A stretch of 37,238 nucleotides of DNA. Source: Bremerella alba. Its GTDB lineage: Bacteria; Planctomycetota; Planctomycetia; Pirellulales; Pirellulaceae. The translations under genes and the position numbers were made by a program. Shown one piece after another: positions 7,776 through 15,915 of this stretch; position 1 is the first letter of the stretch; each line of letters starts with the position of its first letter. The DNA is taken from contig NZ_JABRWO010000024.1 of NCBI RefSeq assembly GCF_013618625.1, positions 1 through 37,238 of the forward strand, given 5' to 3'. The notes under the pieces are model-generated. The model had not been told where the DNA came from and did no database searches. It worked only from the letters and a program-made list of their open reading frames with translations.

Positions 7776-7902
7776 AGTTTTCAGTGTTCAGTTTTCAGTG
7801 TTCAGCCAGAAGAGGCCTCGCGACTGACGCATGCGAAAGTCATGTGATGTTTAGAACCCTGTCTCCTTCAAGCTGAAAACTGAACACGTCACCCTGAAAA
7901 CT
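7776..7902. repeat. Tandem and inverted AGTTTTCAGTGTTC repeat
   Basis: The 14-mer AGTTTTCAGTGTTC occurs twice in tandem (7776-7789 and 7790-7803). Its reverse complement occurs at 7873-7887, with a shorter partial copy at 7894-7902. The whole gap between fmt and def is therefore an imperfect stem-loop. Its placement suggests it could stop or attenuate transcription from def into fmt, or be an intergenic repeat element. Confidence 0.7.
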
Positions 7903-7904
7903 AA

Positions 7905-8483
7905 CTACGCATACTTTTGTTCGAGTTCATCCTGAAACTTCTTGATCGCTTCGTCGGTGGGCAGCTTGCCTTCGCCCCGCAGGCGTTCGAAGGTTAACTC
8001 GAATTGGTCGACCTGCGGCTGAATATCGTACAACGCGTCTTCGTCCATGCGATCGGTGAACATCACACCGTCGAGGTGGTCGGTCTCGTGCTGCACACAG
8101 CGGGCGAACATCCCGTCGACCTTCTGCTCAAATTTTTCGCCGTTGGGCATGTACGCGCTAAACATGATCTCTGCCGGACGCATCACGGGGCCATACACGC
8201 CGGGCAAGCTGAGGCAACCTTCTTCGGCTTCGTCCGATCCGGTACCCCGGTTGATGGCCGGATTGATGAAGACCAGTTCTTCGCCTTCTCCCTTTTCGCC
8301 GGCCAGGTTCATGACGAAAAACCGCAGCGGGATACCAACCTGATTGGCGGCCAGGCCAATTCCCCGGGCCTCGTACATCAGATCGAACATCCCGGCAATC
8401 ATGCCGCGAAGCTCCGCGTCGACGCGTTTGACAGGCTTCGATTTATAACGCAGCGTAGGGTGGGGAAAGTGAATAATCTGCAA
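7905..8483 (-). CDS. def: Peptide deformylase
   Basis: 192 residues from a TTG at 8483. AGGA lies 8 bases upstream of this TTG, and the resulting N-terminus (MQIIHFPHPTLR) matches the family, so I prefer it to the TTG at 8510. All three motifs are present: GIGLAANQVG (41-50), EGCLSLPG with metal ligand C90, and QHETDHLDG with H132, E133 and H136. The enzyme removes the formyl group from nascent polypeptides using a bound Fe/Zn ion. The tail is longer than in the E. coli enzyme and acidic. It lies upstream of fmt on the same strand. Confidence 0.95.
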   Translation of the reverse strand: MQIIHFPHPTLRYKSKPVKRVDAELRGMIAGMFDLMYEARGIGLAANQVGIPLRFFVMNLAGEKGEGEELVFINPAINRGTGSDEAEEGCLSLPGVYGPVMRPAEIMFSAYMPNGEKFEQKVDGMFARCVQHETDHLDGVMFTDRMDEDALYDIQPQVDQFELTFERLRGEGKLPTDEAIKKFQDELEQKYA

Positions 8484-8522
8484 CGTAGCGGTCCTAAGAG
8501 CCGGGCCCAAACAACAGGATCA

Positions 8523-8552
8523 GGCCTCGCATATCCATGCGGAAGCGAGGCC
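8523..8552 (-). terminator. Stem-loop after the XRE gene
   Basis: Perfect 8-bp arms GGCCTCGC (8523-8530) and GCGAGGCC (8545-8552) around a 14-base loop, 72 bases after the XRE stop. Only TTGTTT follows on the leftward strand, so termination efficiency is uncertain. Confidence 0.45.
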
Positions 8553-8623
8553 GCGAAACGATCCATTATAGGAAGAATTGAGAACCGGTCGACCGGCACT
8601 GACTTTCCGCAAGCTGCTTATGC

Positions 8624-9082
8624 TCAGGCAGTAACCGATTCACTTTGACCTTGGCTGCGTTCCAAGCGAACGACTTGGGTGCGAAGATCCACTCCTAAAG
8701 CATCGAGAATACGATTGGCCCTTTCCAAGGTCGCACCGTGGTATTCGTTGCGTTCGTCCCGAGATACTTGCGATTCGTGCACTCCTAGACGCTTTGCCAG
8801 ATCTCGTTGCGAAATCCCCTGGGCAATCCGTAGAGCGATTAAGAGACGGCCCACGCCGTAGAAGTTTTCAACCTCTTCGAATTCCCCTCGCTTCAGCCGC
8901 TCGTAGCTGGTCACTTCCTCCTTGAATTGTTCGTGAAAGGATCGAATCGGTCCCATTGCCCGTTCCACCTCCTCTTGCGTCAGATCCATGCTCTCTAGTG
9001 CTTGGCGTTGGGCTTCGATGCGTTCGGCTTCCTGCTCAATACGCTGCACCGCCTCTTGATACTCGGCCTCGTTACGAATCAT
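8624..9082 (-). CDS. XRE-family HTH protein, probable antitoxin
   Basis: 152 residues. The N-terminal half (1-75) is a Glu/Gln-rich helix that is probably coiled. Residues about 80-135 are a Cro/C1-type helix-turn-helix: ALRIAQGISQRDLAKRLGV, then a recognition helix HESQVSRDERNEY and ATLERANRILDALGV. The ATG overlaps the end of the upstream nucleotidyltransferase gene by 4 bases, so the two are translationally coupled. Small two-gene units of this kind are typical toxin-antitoxin modules in which the HTH protein neutralises the partner and represses the operon. The palindromic operator upstream of the pair fits this. The toxin-first order is the less common one. Confidence 0.83.
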   Translation of the reverse strand: MIRNEAEYQEAVQRIEQEAERIEAQRQALESMDLTQEEVERAMGPIRSFHEQFKEEVTSYERLKRGEFEEVENFYGVGRLLIALRIAQGISQRDLAKRLGVHESQVSRDERNEYHGATLERANRILDALGVDLRTQVVRLERSQGQSESVTA

Positions 9083-9627
9083 TTTGCACCTCCAATTTTC
9101 AGGATTCCCTTGGGGTGATTTCCGAATCGGGTTCGCCGAAATGCGGCCGGAAACTCAAGTGGATGGCCAAATTCATCTTCAATTCCCGAAGGCTGTCCAA
9201 AGTGGGCATAGAGCTCGACACGATATTGATGCCACATTGGAAGTTGGCGTTTGGGATACCCCCGATAGGGACGACGCGATGCCGGGTCCCAGGTCCATAT
9301 CTTATGGGGATCCAACAAGTTCAATTCTCGTTCCAGCTTCCCGCTGATGAACTGGTGGGCATCGCACACGAAGTATCCATCAATATCGTTTGGGTGATCT
9401 TTCTCTTCCGCAAACGAACCATCGACGAATATTTGATCGATTCCAACACGCCAAAGCTGATGACAGAGAACCGAAAGATTCTGAACCAATTGAAGTCGCC
9501 AATGCTCGTCCCATGTGGGGGCGCGAATACTGGATTGTTTCACCAGAATCGATCGACGCAACTCGTCCAGGGACATCTCATAGTCGCCAGGAGGGAGTAG
9601 GCCTTGGTCGGTAAATTCTGGCAACAT
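9079..9627 (-). CDS. Minimal nucleotidyltransferase, probable toxin (DUF6932-like)
   Basis: 182 residues. The N-terminus LPEFTDQGLLPPGDYEMSLDEL resembles DUF6932-type proteins by eye. The nucleotidyltransferase core is visible: G70-S71 in VDGSFAEEK, followed by D81-x-D83 (NDIDGYF), the metal-binding carboxylates of Pol-beta-like NTases. Toxins of the NTase superfamily (for example AbiEii and MenT) act by modifying RNA or proteins; the target here cannot be inferred. The ATG at 9627 follows AGAGG by 6 bases. It is the promoter-proximal gene of a two-gene operon with the XRE protein. It could instead be an aminoglycoside-type or housekeeping NTase, but the coupling with an HTH gene favours toxin-antitoxin. 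Confidence 0.78.
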   Translation of the reverse strand: MLPEFTDQGLLPPGDYEMSLDELRRSILVKQSSIRAPTWDEHWRLQLVQNLSVLCHQLWRVGIDQIFVDGSFAEEKDHPNDIDGYFVCDAHQFISGKLERELNLLDPHKIWTWDPASRRPYRGYPKRQLPMWHQYRVELYAHFGQPSGIEDEFGHPLEFPAAFRRTRFGNHPKGILKIGGAK

Positions 9628-9647
9628 CGGCAGCCTCTGCTTACCTA

Positions 9648-9676
9648 AATATAGGCCAACTTGACGCGAGAGGCAA
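9648..9676 (-). promoter_or_regulatory. Promoter of the NTase/XRE operon
   Basis: On the leftward strand, TTGCCT (9676-9671) is separated by exactly 17 bases from TATATT (9653-9648), a sigma70-type pair with 4/6 and 5/6 matches. Transcription would start near 9641, giving a short leader before the ATG at 9627. Confidence 0.6.
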
Positions 9677-9696
9677 ACTTGACACCTTTGTCAAGT
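9659..9696. promoter_or_regulatory. Palindromic operator with three ACTTGAC half-sites
   Basis: A perfect palindrome ACTTGACA-CCTT-TGTCAAGT (9677-9696) abuts and slightly overlaps the -35 element. A third direct ACTTGAC half-site (9659-9665) lies 18 bases away, inside the -35/-10 spacer. This is the expected arrangement for autorepression by the XRE protein of the operon. Confidence 0.65.
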
Positions 9697-9714
9697 GAAT
9701 CAGCAGTGCAACCG

Positions 9715-12700
9715 TTATGCAGGCCGACTCCGACCGTGTACCGGGTAGACACGCGGTTCGTCTGATTCCTCAGCGACTGCGGTGGGGGTATCTCCATCGC
9801 TGGAGGTCTCCTCGGCAGGCTCTTCCGTGGCGTTCTCGTCGTCCTTTCGCTTGTTCCGCGCCTTACGATCGGGCCGGAAGACACGTCCCAGAGGGCCAGC
9901 GAGCAGGGCCGGCAGGAAGATCAGGTCACCGACCAGGGCGACCGCCAGCAGCGTGACCATCAGGTAACCAAAACGCTGCGTCGGCGTGAAAGTGCTAAAT
10001 GCGAACACGGCAAGCCCCAGACCGCCAATGATGGTTGTCTGGAACATGGCCATCGCACAGCGGCTGTAGGCCTCTTTAATGGCCCGGGCACGCGTATACC
10101 CTTCGTCCAATCCCCAGCGGAACCAGGTCAGGAAGTGGACCGTATCGTCGACGGCCACACCCATCGCCACGCTGGCGGTCATCATCGTGCCGATATCGAC
10201 TTCGATGCCGGTCCACGACATAAAGCCGAACACGATACAGATCGGAAAGACATTCGGCAGCATCGAGATGAGCCCTGCTCGGAAGCTTTTAAGCACCATC
10301 ATCATCACCAAAGCAATCAGGGCAAACGCCCAGATCGTGCTTTCGATCAGGTTGCTCAACAGCGTACGTGCGGCCTTGTAGACGACCGGCACCACGCCCG
10401 TGTAGACAAGCGACACCGGCCGACGATCGCCACTGTACATCCGGGGAGTCTCTTCCCCACTGTATTCATGGGCAGTGACGTCGAAGGTCCCTTGAATGTT
10501 GGCGTTCTCGGCAATCGCCGCCATGTCGTACATCGGGTTGGGCTCGATCAGCACGATGTAATCCGAGTGTGTCTTGTCGGCCAAGATGTAATCTAAGCGA
10601 TCCTGAGTGTGCGTGCCGGGGTCATGATCGACGAGCTTGATCCGGGCGTTGACGAGCAAATCGCGAAGCGTTTCCGAGAACACTTTCGTCGCATCGAGGT
10701 GGCCATAGCGACCAAGCTCGGCGGACTTGTCTTCGCTAACCGCTTCGTTCGCCGACGCGTAGTTCACGCCCAGCAAAGCAACCTTGGCGTTGACGTAGCC
10801 GCGGCCGTCTCGGTCTTTGTCGATCTGTGCCAAAATCTGATCACGGGCCTGATAGGCGTCCAAGATCGGCTCGGTGACCTGCTTTAAATCGTTAACAAAA
10901 TCACCGTAGTCGATGTTCTCTAAAGCACCCAGTCGCAGGCTCACACGCCACAACTCAGCGCCGTTCTTCTTGTCGACGCGCAAGTAATCGGACTTCACGA
11001 ACTCTTTGAAGGAAGCTTCCAGTTGTTTGCTATAGGCATAACGCTCCGATAACGAAGCCGTGCTGCTGCCGGCATCAGGCAGTTCCGGAGCAAACGTCAG
11101 GGCCGACATCGGTGGGCCCACTACCTTGGCCCCCTCAGGTCCCAGGTACTCTTCGACGACGCTCGCCACGCGCTGGGCCATCTCCATGCGTTCCAGAAAT
11201 TTGTACTGGAACTTCGGATCGACCTTGTTCTCGGTAGCCAATGCCAGCGGATTGAGCGCCTTTTCTGGTGCTTCCGGGTCTGCTTGATCGTAGTACAGCA
11301 TCTCGGGTTCAACACGGATGACCAGTTCCATGGGAACCAGCTTGCCGAGGTTATCTTCTAACCAGGCATAGTCCTGAATGATGCGGGACTCATTGTCAAA
11401 CATCTTCAGAAGTTGAACGGATGTCTTCAGGTATTGCAGCCCGAACGCGAAGAAGAGGAACATGGCCAGGCAGCCCAGGGCAACCTTAATATTGTTGGCG
11501 ATCACGAAATCGCCGATTCGATCGCCGATGCCACGAATCCATATCCCGGTCGGAGAAGATTCGATCGGCTTGGAATCGCCCTTCTTCTTCACGGCATTGG
11601 GGGGCCACATCTGCAGCGCCGCCGGCAAGTAGGTGAACAAGAGAATCAGCGTTGCCAGAACGCCCATCGCCGAGAATATCCCGAACTTATGGATCGGCGT
11701 AATGCTGCTGGTCGCCAGCGAACCGAGCCCCACGGCCGTGGTCACTGCGGCGATTGTGCAGGGATACCAACCGTGAGAGATCGTCAACTCGGGCGCATTG
11801 CGGAGCGTGCCCGTTTCGTTCACCACATCGCGGTAGTAGTTCACAATATGGATTGCGCCCGATAAACCCAGCACGTACACGACGGCTGGCATCGACATAA
11901 TCACGGCGTCGGTGGTCGGGTCGAGCCACCAAATGAAACGGCCAGCGGTCCAGTAAATCAGCGATAGGCTCGTCACGGCGCTAATACCGCCGACGAAGAA
12001 CACCATGATCGTTAGCTTGATGCTCCGCAAACACAGATACGAAAGCCCCAGTCCGATGATCACGCTGAAGCTGACCAGGCGGGCTAACGTGCGTTCGCCT
12101 TCTTCATCGATCGAAACGTTATCGACCGGTGGGCCGCCCAGGCGAAGCTCGTCTGGGTCAACGCCGGCTTGTTCGGCAAGCTGCAACAGTTGCCCTTCTT
12201 GTCGGCCGAGCACGCCATGCCCCATTGTGCGACGCAAGTCGACCTTACCAGCATCGGTTAGCGTGACAATTAAGCAGGTCTGCTTGCCATCGGGACCAAA
12301 GAGCGTGCCGGTCAATCGCTTCAGGGCCTTCTCGCGGGCCGCTTTCAACTCTTGGTCGCTAGGGTCATCGTCCCGCACCAGGGTGCCGCCGGGGGCAGAC
12401 AACTGGGCCAGAACATCGGGGCCCGTCGTGACCGATTTGAAGAGTCGTGCTTGAAGCAGCTTCGGTTTCTTGTAGTACTCTTCATGGACTTTCTTGACGT
12501 AGTCCCCTTCAGCCGTGTTTCCCCCGGTGAAGATTCGCTCGCCGGCACGACCCACGGCACCAATCACCGTGCTTTGGCCATTCCACTTGTAGATTTCGCC
12601 ATTTTCCAGAAGGTAGTACCAGGTCGCATCGTTGCCGAGGAACCATTTCTCGTTTTGCCCGGCCCAACTTTGATGCTGGTCGCCAGGGTAATAGAGTCCT

Positions 12701-13053
12701 AACTCGTCGCCAATGAAGTCTGGCAGGCGATGATCGTTAGGAACGCTGTCCTTCTCTTCCTCGGTCAGCGGCGGCGGTACCAACAGCCGCGAGAGATAAT
12801 CGAGTCGTTGGTCATCGGCCGAGCAGCCATCCCAACTGATCAGTACAAACTGCTCGCCCAGGAAGTGATCGCGAAACCAATCGAGTTCCGAGGTTTCCGC
12901 AAAGTCGCTGGGAAGCCAGTCTTTGACGTCGTTCCTCATCTGCTCCAAAGACAAGCGAGCCCCGCGCAGCGCAAAGGGCACGAGGAAGAAAATCGCCATC
13001 AATATGAACAGGGCGTAACGCTCGAAGAATGTAGGTCGACGCATCTGCATCAA
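9715..13053 (-). CDS. RND/MMPL-family exporter
   Basis: 1112 residues with the two-fold RND layout: one N-terminal membrane helix (about 11-27), a long periplasmic loop, a first bundle of helices (about 330-490), a connecting helix (about 520), a second periplasmic loop, and a second bundle (about 900-1055). The motif GVAVDDTVHFL in the second half carries D969-D970, the proton-relay acid position of MMPL/HpnN-type RND proteins. The matching helix of the first half (VYVLGLSGAIHIVNYY) lacks the Asp, so the halves are asymmetric. The tail is a cytosolic Lys/Arg then Glu-rich extension. Such proteins move lipids or hydrophobic compounds to the periplasm or outer membrane; no partner membrane-fusion protein is adjacent. 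The start is ATG 13053, with another in-frame ATG three codons later. Confidence 0.88.
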   Translation of the reverse strand: MMQMRRPTFFERYALFILMAIFFLVPFALRGARLSLEQMRNDVKDWLPSDFAETSELDWFRDHFLGEQFVLISWDGCSADDQRLDYLSRLLVPPPLTEEEKDSVPNDHRLPDFIGDELGLYYPGDQHQSWAGQNEKWFLGNDATWYYLLENGEIYKWNGQSTVIGAVGRAGERIFTGGNTAEGDYVKKVHEEYYKKPKLLQARLFKSVTTGPDVLAQLSAPGGTLVRDDDPSDQELKAAREKALKRLTGTLFGPDGKQTCLIVTLTDAGKVDLRRTMGHGVLGRQEGQLLQLAEQAGVDPDELRLGGPPVDNVSIDEEGERTLARLVSFSVIIGLGLSYLCLRSIKLTIMVFFVGGISAVTSLSLIYWTAGRFIWWLDPTTDAVIMSMPAVVYVLGLSGAIHIVNYYRDVVNETGTLRNAPELTISHGWYPCTIAAVTTAVGLGSLATSSITPIHKFGIFSAMGVLATLILLFTYLPAALQMWPPNAVKKKGDSKPIESSPTGIWIRGIGDRIGDFVIANNIKVALGCLAMFLFFAFGLQYLKTSVQLLKMFDNESRIIQDYAWLEDNLGKLVPMELVIRVEPEMLYYDQADPEAPEKALNPLALATENKVDPKFQYKFLERMEMAQRVASVVEEYLGPEGAKVVGPPMSALTFAPELPDAGSSTASLSERYAYSKQLEASFKEFVKSDYLRVDKKNGAELWRVSLRLGALENIDYGDFVNDLKQVTEPILDAYQARDQILAQIDKDRDGRGYVNAKVALLGVNYASANEAVSEDKSAELGRYGHLDATKVFSETLRDLLVNARIKLVDHDPGTHTQDRLDYILADKTHSDYIVLIEPNPMYDMAAIAENANIQGTFDVTAHEYSGEETPRMYSGDRRPVSLVYTGVVPVVYKAARTLLSNLIESTIWAFALIALVMMMVLKSFRAGLISMLPNVFPICIVFGFMSWTGIEVDIGTMMTASVAMGVAVDDTVHFLTWFRWGLDEGYTRARAIKEAYSRCAMAMFQTTIIGGLGLAVFAFSTFTPTQRFGYLMVTLLAVALVGDLIFLPALLAGPLGRVFRPDRKARNKRKDDENATEEPAEETSSDGDTPTAVAEESDEPRVYPVHGRSRPA

Positions 13054-13453
13054 AATCCGCTCTTTGAGAATCCTTGAGCAACTTGGATCGAGGTAAATCG
13101 GACGCTCAGACCAAGATCCAACGCCACCGGCTCTGCCAATGGTCGCGGCTATGAGAACTCGGCTCTGATTACCGCTACCTCACAGAATTTCCGCTACTTG
13201 CTGCTTTCTACGCAAAACGATCAAAACTTCGCTAATTTTTGCGTTTGTAAGCGATTAAAGCTACAGTTTTCTTCAAGTTGAGTCTATGGCAGGCGCATCT
13301 ATCCCAGGCTGCGCACATTCGCCAATTGTAAACCATGACGCTTTCCAGGACCTTCGCACCGCAGAAAAAGAAGATCCGCACCACTCGCGGTAAGGTAGAA
13401 TACGGCAACTTCGTCCAATTAAGAACCTGTTTCCAAAGAAGGAGCCCTCGGTA
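13054..13453. other. Divergent intergenic region
   Basis: About 400 bases between the leftward RND gene and rightward transaldolase. It must hold both promoters. A weak TTGCGT-17-TACAGT pair occurs near 13240 on the + strand. No gene is supported. AAGGAG lies 9 bases before the transaldolase ATG. Confidence 0.4.
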
Positions 13454-14500
13454 ATGACGACGCCACTTGAGACACTCATTCAGGCCGGCACGAAAGTTTG
13501 GCTCGATTCCATCGATCCCCAGTTAGTCGATTCCAATTTCAAGTTGGGTGTTTCCGGGGCGACTTCCAACCCCGTCATCGTCTCGGACCTCCTAAAGTCG
13601 GGACAGTTCGACACTTGGATCGAAGAGCTGACCGCACAAGGTAAAGAAGCCCACGAGATTGCCTGGACGATCACCGATCGACTCGTTCAAAAGGCGCAAG
13701 ACGTCTTTCTGCCAGTATGGGAACGAACCGAAGGAAACGACGGCTACGTCAGTTTCGAGCTGGATCCGCTGCTGGAAGACCCTGACGGCAACATGCCGCA
13801 CGATGAACGCGTTAAGCAGTACATCGAGCTGGGCAAGAAGTGGGGCGTGGGCCACAAGAACCGCATGATCAAGGTCCCTGCGACGCCTGCGGGCATCGAT
13901 GCGTTGGAAGAACTTTGTGCCGCTGGTATCACGCTGAACGTGACACTTTGCTTCACCATGCGGCAATATCATGCAGCTCGCGAAGCTGTCTGGCGCGGTG
14001 CTCAGCGACGCGAATCGACCGACGCTTTCAAAAGTGTCTACTCTATCTTTGTCTCCCGCGTCGATGTTTATTCCGAGAAACATTTGCCTGACCTCAGCGA
14101 CGCCGCTCAGGGGCAGCTCGGTATTGTTAACGCAAAAAACATCTGGAAAGACAACGCAGAGTTCTGGGCCGATAAGAACCTGAAACTGCAGCAAGAGCTG
14201 ATCTTCGCGTCGACTGGCACGAAGCTCCCTTCGGACCCAGCGTGGAAGTATGTCGCGGCCTTCGCCGGAGACGGTATCGAAACCAACCCGCCCAAGACGA
14301 ACCAACAGGTTCAAGAGAGCGGCCAGTCCTTCGATCGCGAGATCGATCAGATGCCGCCGACAGAAGTGCTCGAAGAATTCGAAAGCAAGGTCGACTACCA
14401 GCACCTGGAGAAGACCTTGATGGAAGAAGGGATCGCCAAATTCGCCGATCCGCAAAAGGCCTTGCTCGAATTGATCGAGTCGAAGAAAGCAGCCGTTTAG
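13454..14500 (+). CDS. tal: Transaldolase
   Basis: 348 residues. The N-terminus has KVWLDSIDP, then [15 protein letters not shown], the family signature around the substrate loop. The Schiff-base lysine is K140 in [20 protein letters not shown] is near residue 200, where classical enzymes bind sugar phosphate. The enzyme transfers a dihydroxyacetone unit between sedoheptulose 7-phosphate and glyceraldehyde 3-phosphate in the non-oxidative pentose phosphate pathway. Its length and C-terminal helices fit the longer transaldolase-like group rather than the ~220-residue fructose-6-phosphate aldolase. AAGGAG precedes the ATG. It has no same-strand neighbour and is probably monocistronic. Confidence 0.93.
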   Translation: MTTPLETLIQAGTKVWLDSIDPQLVDSNFKLGVSGATSNPVIVSDLLKSGQFDTWIEELTAQGKEAHEIAWTITDRLVQKAQDVFLPVWERTEGNDGYVSFELDPLLEDPDGNMPHDERVKQYIELGKKWGVGHKNRMIKVPATPAGIDALEELCAAGITLNVTLCFTMRQYHAAREAVWRGAQRRESTDAFKSVYSIFVSRVDVYSEKHLPDLSDAAQGQLGIVNAKNIWKDNAEFWADKNLKLQQELIFASTGTKLPSDPAWKYVAAFAGDGIETNPPKTNQQVQESGQSFDREIDQMPPTEVLEEFESKVDYQHLEKTLMEEGIAKFADPQKALLELIESKKAAV

Positions 14501-14552
14501 GGTTGCTCTCTAGAATTGCCTTCTGCCCAATCGAGCAAAACCCAAAGGGTGT

Positions 14553-14575
14553 CACGGCTGGCCAGTCCAGCCGTG
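14553..14575. terminator. Convergent stem-loop
   Basis: Perfect 9-bp arms CACGGCTGG (14553-14561) and CCAGCCGTG (14567-14575) with a 5-base loop. It lies between the stop codons of transaldolase and the leftward hydrolase, so it may act on both strands; there is no T run. Confidence 0.5.
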
Positions 14576-14598
14576 TGAACCCGGGACCAGGTTATGCT

Positions 14599-15915
14599 CT
14601 AGAGATATCGGGTAAATAGGTCTCCTGCCGGCCAGCGACCGACACCGCTGGCTGGTGCGTGCAGGAGGGGATCGATTGTCACGGACATCGTTTGCCCTTC
14701 CGGGTTGAAGTCTTGATTGAACAGCACCGTGAAGCAAACCCCGTCCGCGCGAGCAACCAATAGCGACGACACACCGGCCAGTTGCCCCGTGTGCCAACAG
14801 GTCCACGGTAGCAGCTTTCCCTGGACAGGACGCACCAACCAACCGCATCCGTAATAGGCCCCGTTCCAATCTGGTGTCGCTCCGCTGATGTGCGGCTTGG
14901 CGAACATCTGCTCTTGCGATTGCTTGTTTAACAGCGGTTTTCCTTGGGGGAAGAACAGCCCCGAAGCAAACCGCGTGACTTCCACCGCCGAGGCCAGCCA
15001 ACCGCCGGCCGACGATACGTTCTCGATCCGTTCAATGCCGTAAGGGAAGGGTACCGGGTCCTCGCTTTCAAGCCCCAAGACGTTCGGCCCGGTGCGGCCT
15101 TTCGCGTCGCGATACTGCACCTCGGCTGGGGCCGCATCTTCTTTCAACGTGCGTGCCAGCTGCATGCTGCGGATGCCTAGCGGGTGCAAGATCTCTTGCT
15201 GTACATATGCCTGATACGTTTGGCCACTGAGCTGTTCGATCAAGCGTCCCAGCATCAGATAGCCGATGTTGGCATACGCGTACTGGTGCCCAGGGTCGAA
15301 GTCGAGCTTCCTGGTCAAAGCGAATTGCAGCAGATTGTCTTGGGAAAGCGGAAAGGTCACGTCTAGCGCGTCGCGGATCTGGTGGCTCAATGCCAGCGGA
15401 TCGCCGGAGGCCTGTTTGTCGAAGCCTCCGGTATGCTGCAAACAATGCCGCACGGTGATGTCGGCCAGACGAGGATCGGCCCAACTTTGCGGATCATCCT
15501 CTAGAAAGTCCAGCGCAAGCAGCGGCACGATCGGTTGATCGAGTTGAACTTTCTCGGCCTCAACCAATTTCATCACGGCCGCCGCCGTGATGGGCTTGGA
15601 CAAACTAGCGATGCGAAACAGCGAAGTCGGCTGAACATGCTGCTTGCGGGCCAGGTCCGCGTAACCGAAGCCCTTGGCATAGACCAATCGCCCCTGGTAG
15701 GCCACGGCCAGCGAAGCGCCCAGCGGCTGATTCTCGTCGAAGAAACGCTCCATCAGCGTATCGAACGCAGCCAACCCCGGCAGGCTATCACCATTGGCAG
15801 TGACGCTGTCTGCCGCATGGCCTTTGTCGGCAGACCAAGCCCCCAAACCGCTGGCCGATACTGCGGCCCCAAGCCGGGCTAGAAATTGGCGGCGATCGGT
15901 GCGTTCAGGCATCAC
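14599..15915 (-). CDS. Tat-exported serine beta-lactamase-fold hydrolase
   Basis: 438 residues. A twin-arginine signal TDRRQFLARLG (6-16) precedes a hydrophobic stretch and an Ala-rich cleavage region near residue 35. The beta-lactamase/DD-peptidase fold follows, with all three active-site motifs: S104-L-S-K107, Y214-A-N216 and H375-T-G377. This is the class C/esterase-type set (PF00144). Family members cleave D-amino-acid peptides, esters or beta-lactams; nothing here separates these, so resistance should not be assumed. The protein probably folds in the cytosol and is exported. Its ATG lies inside the last codons of the upstream epimerase gene (4-base overlap), so the two form one leftward operon. 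Confidence 0.88.
   Translation of the reverse strand: MMPERTDRRQFLARLGAAVSASGLGAWSADKGHAADSVTANGDSLPGLAAFDTLMERFFDENQPLGASLAVAYQGRLVYAKGFGYADLARKQHVQPTSLFRIASLSKPITAAAVMKLVEAEKVQLDQPIVPLLALDFLEDDPQSWADPRLADITVRHCLQHTGGFDKQASGDPLALSHQIRDALDVTFPLSQDNLLQFALTRKLDFDPGHQYAYANIGYLMLGRLIEQLSGQTYQAYVQQEILHPLGIRSMQLARTLKEDAAPAEVQYRDAKGRTGPNVLGLESEDPVPFPYGIERIENVSSAGGWLASAVEVTRFASGLFFPQGKPLLNKQSQEQMFAKPHISGATPDWNGAYYGCGWLVRPVQGKLLPWTCWHTGQLAGVSSLLVARADGVCFTVLFNQDFNPEGQTMSVTIDPLLHAPASGVGRWPAGDLFTRYL

Noticed and set aside
13592-14455. 287-codon leftward frame
   Set aside because: Antisense to transaldolase, whose active-site lysine and ribosome binding site are clear.
14599-15915. Beta-lactam resistance gene
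   Set aside because: The S-x-x-K, Y-x-N and H-T-G motifs are shared by many esterases and peptidases; nothing points to beta-lactam hydrolysis.
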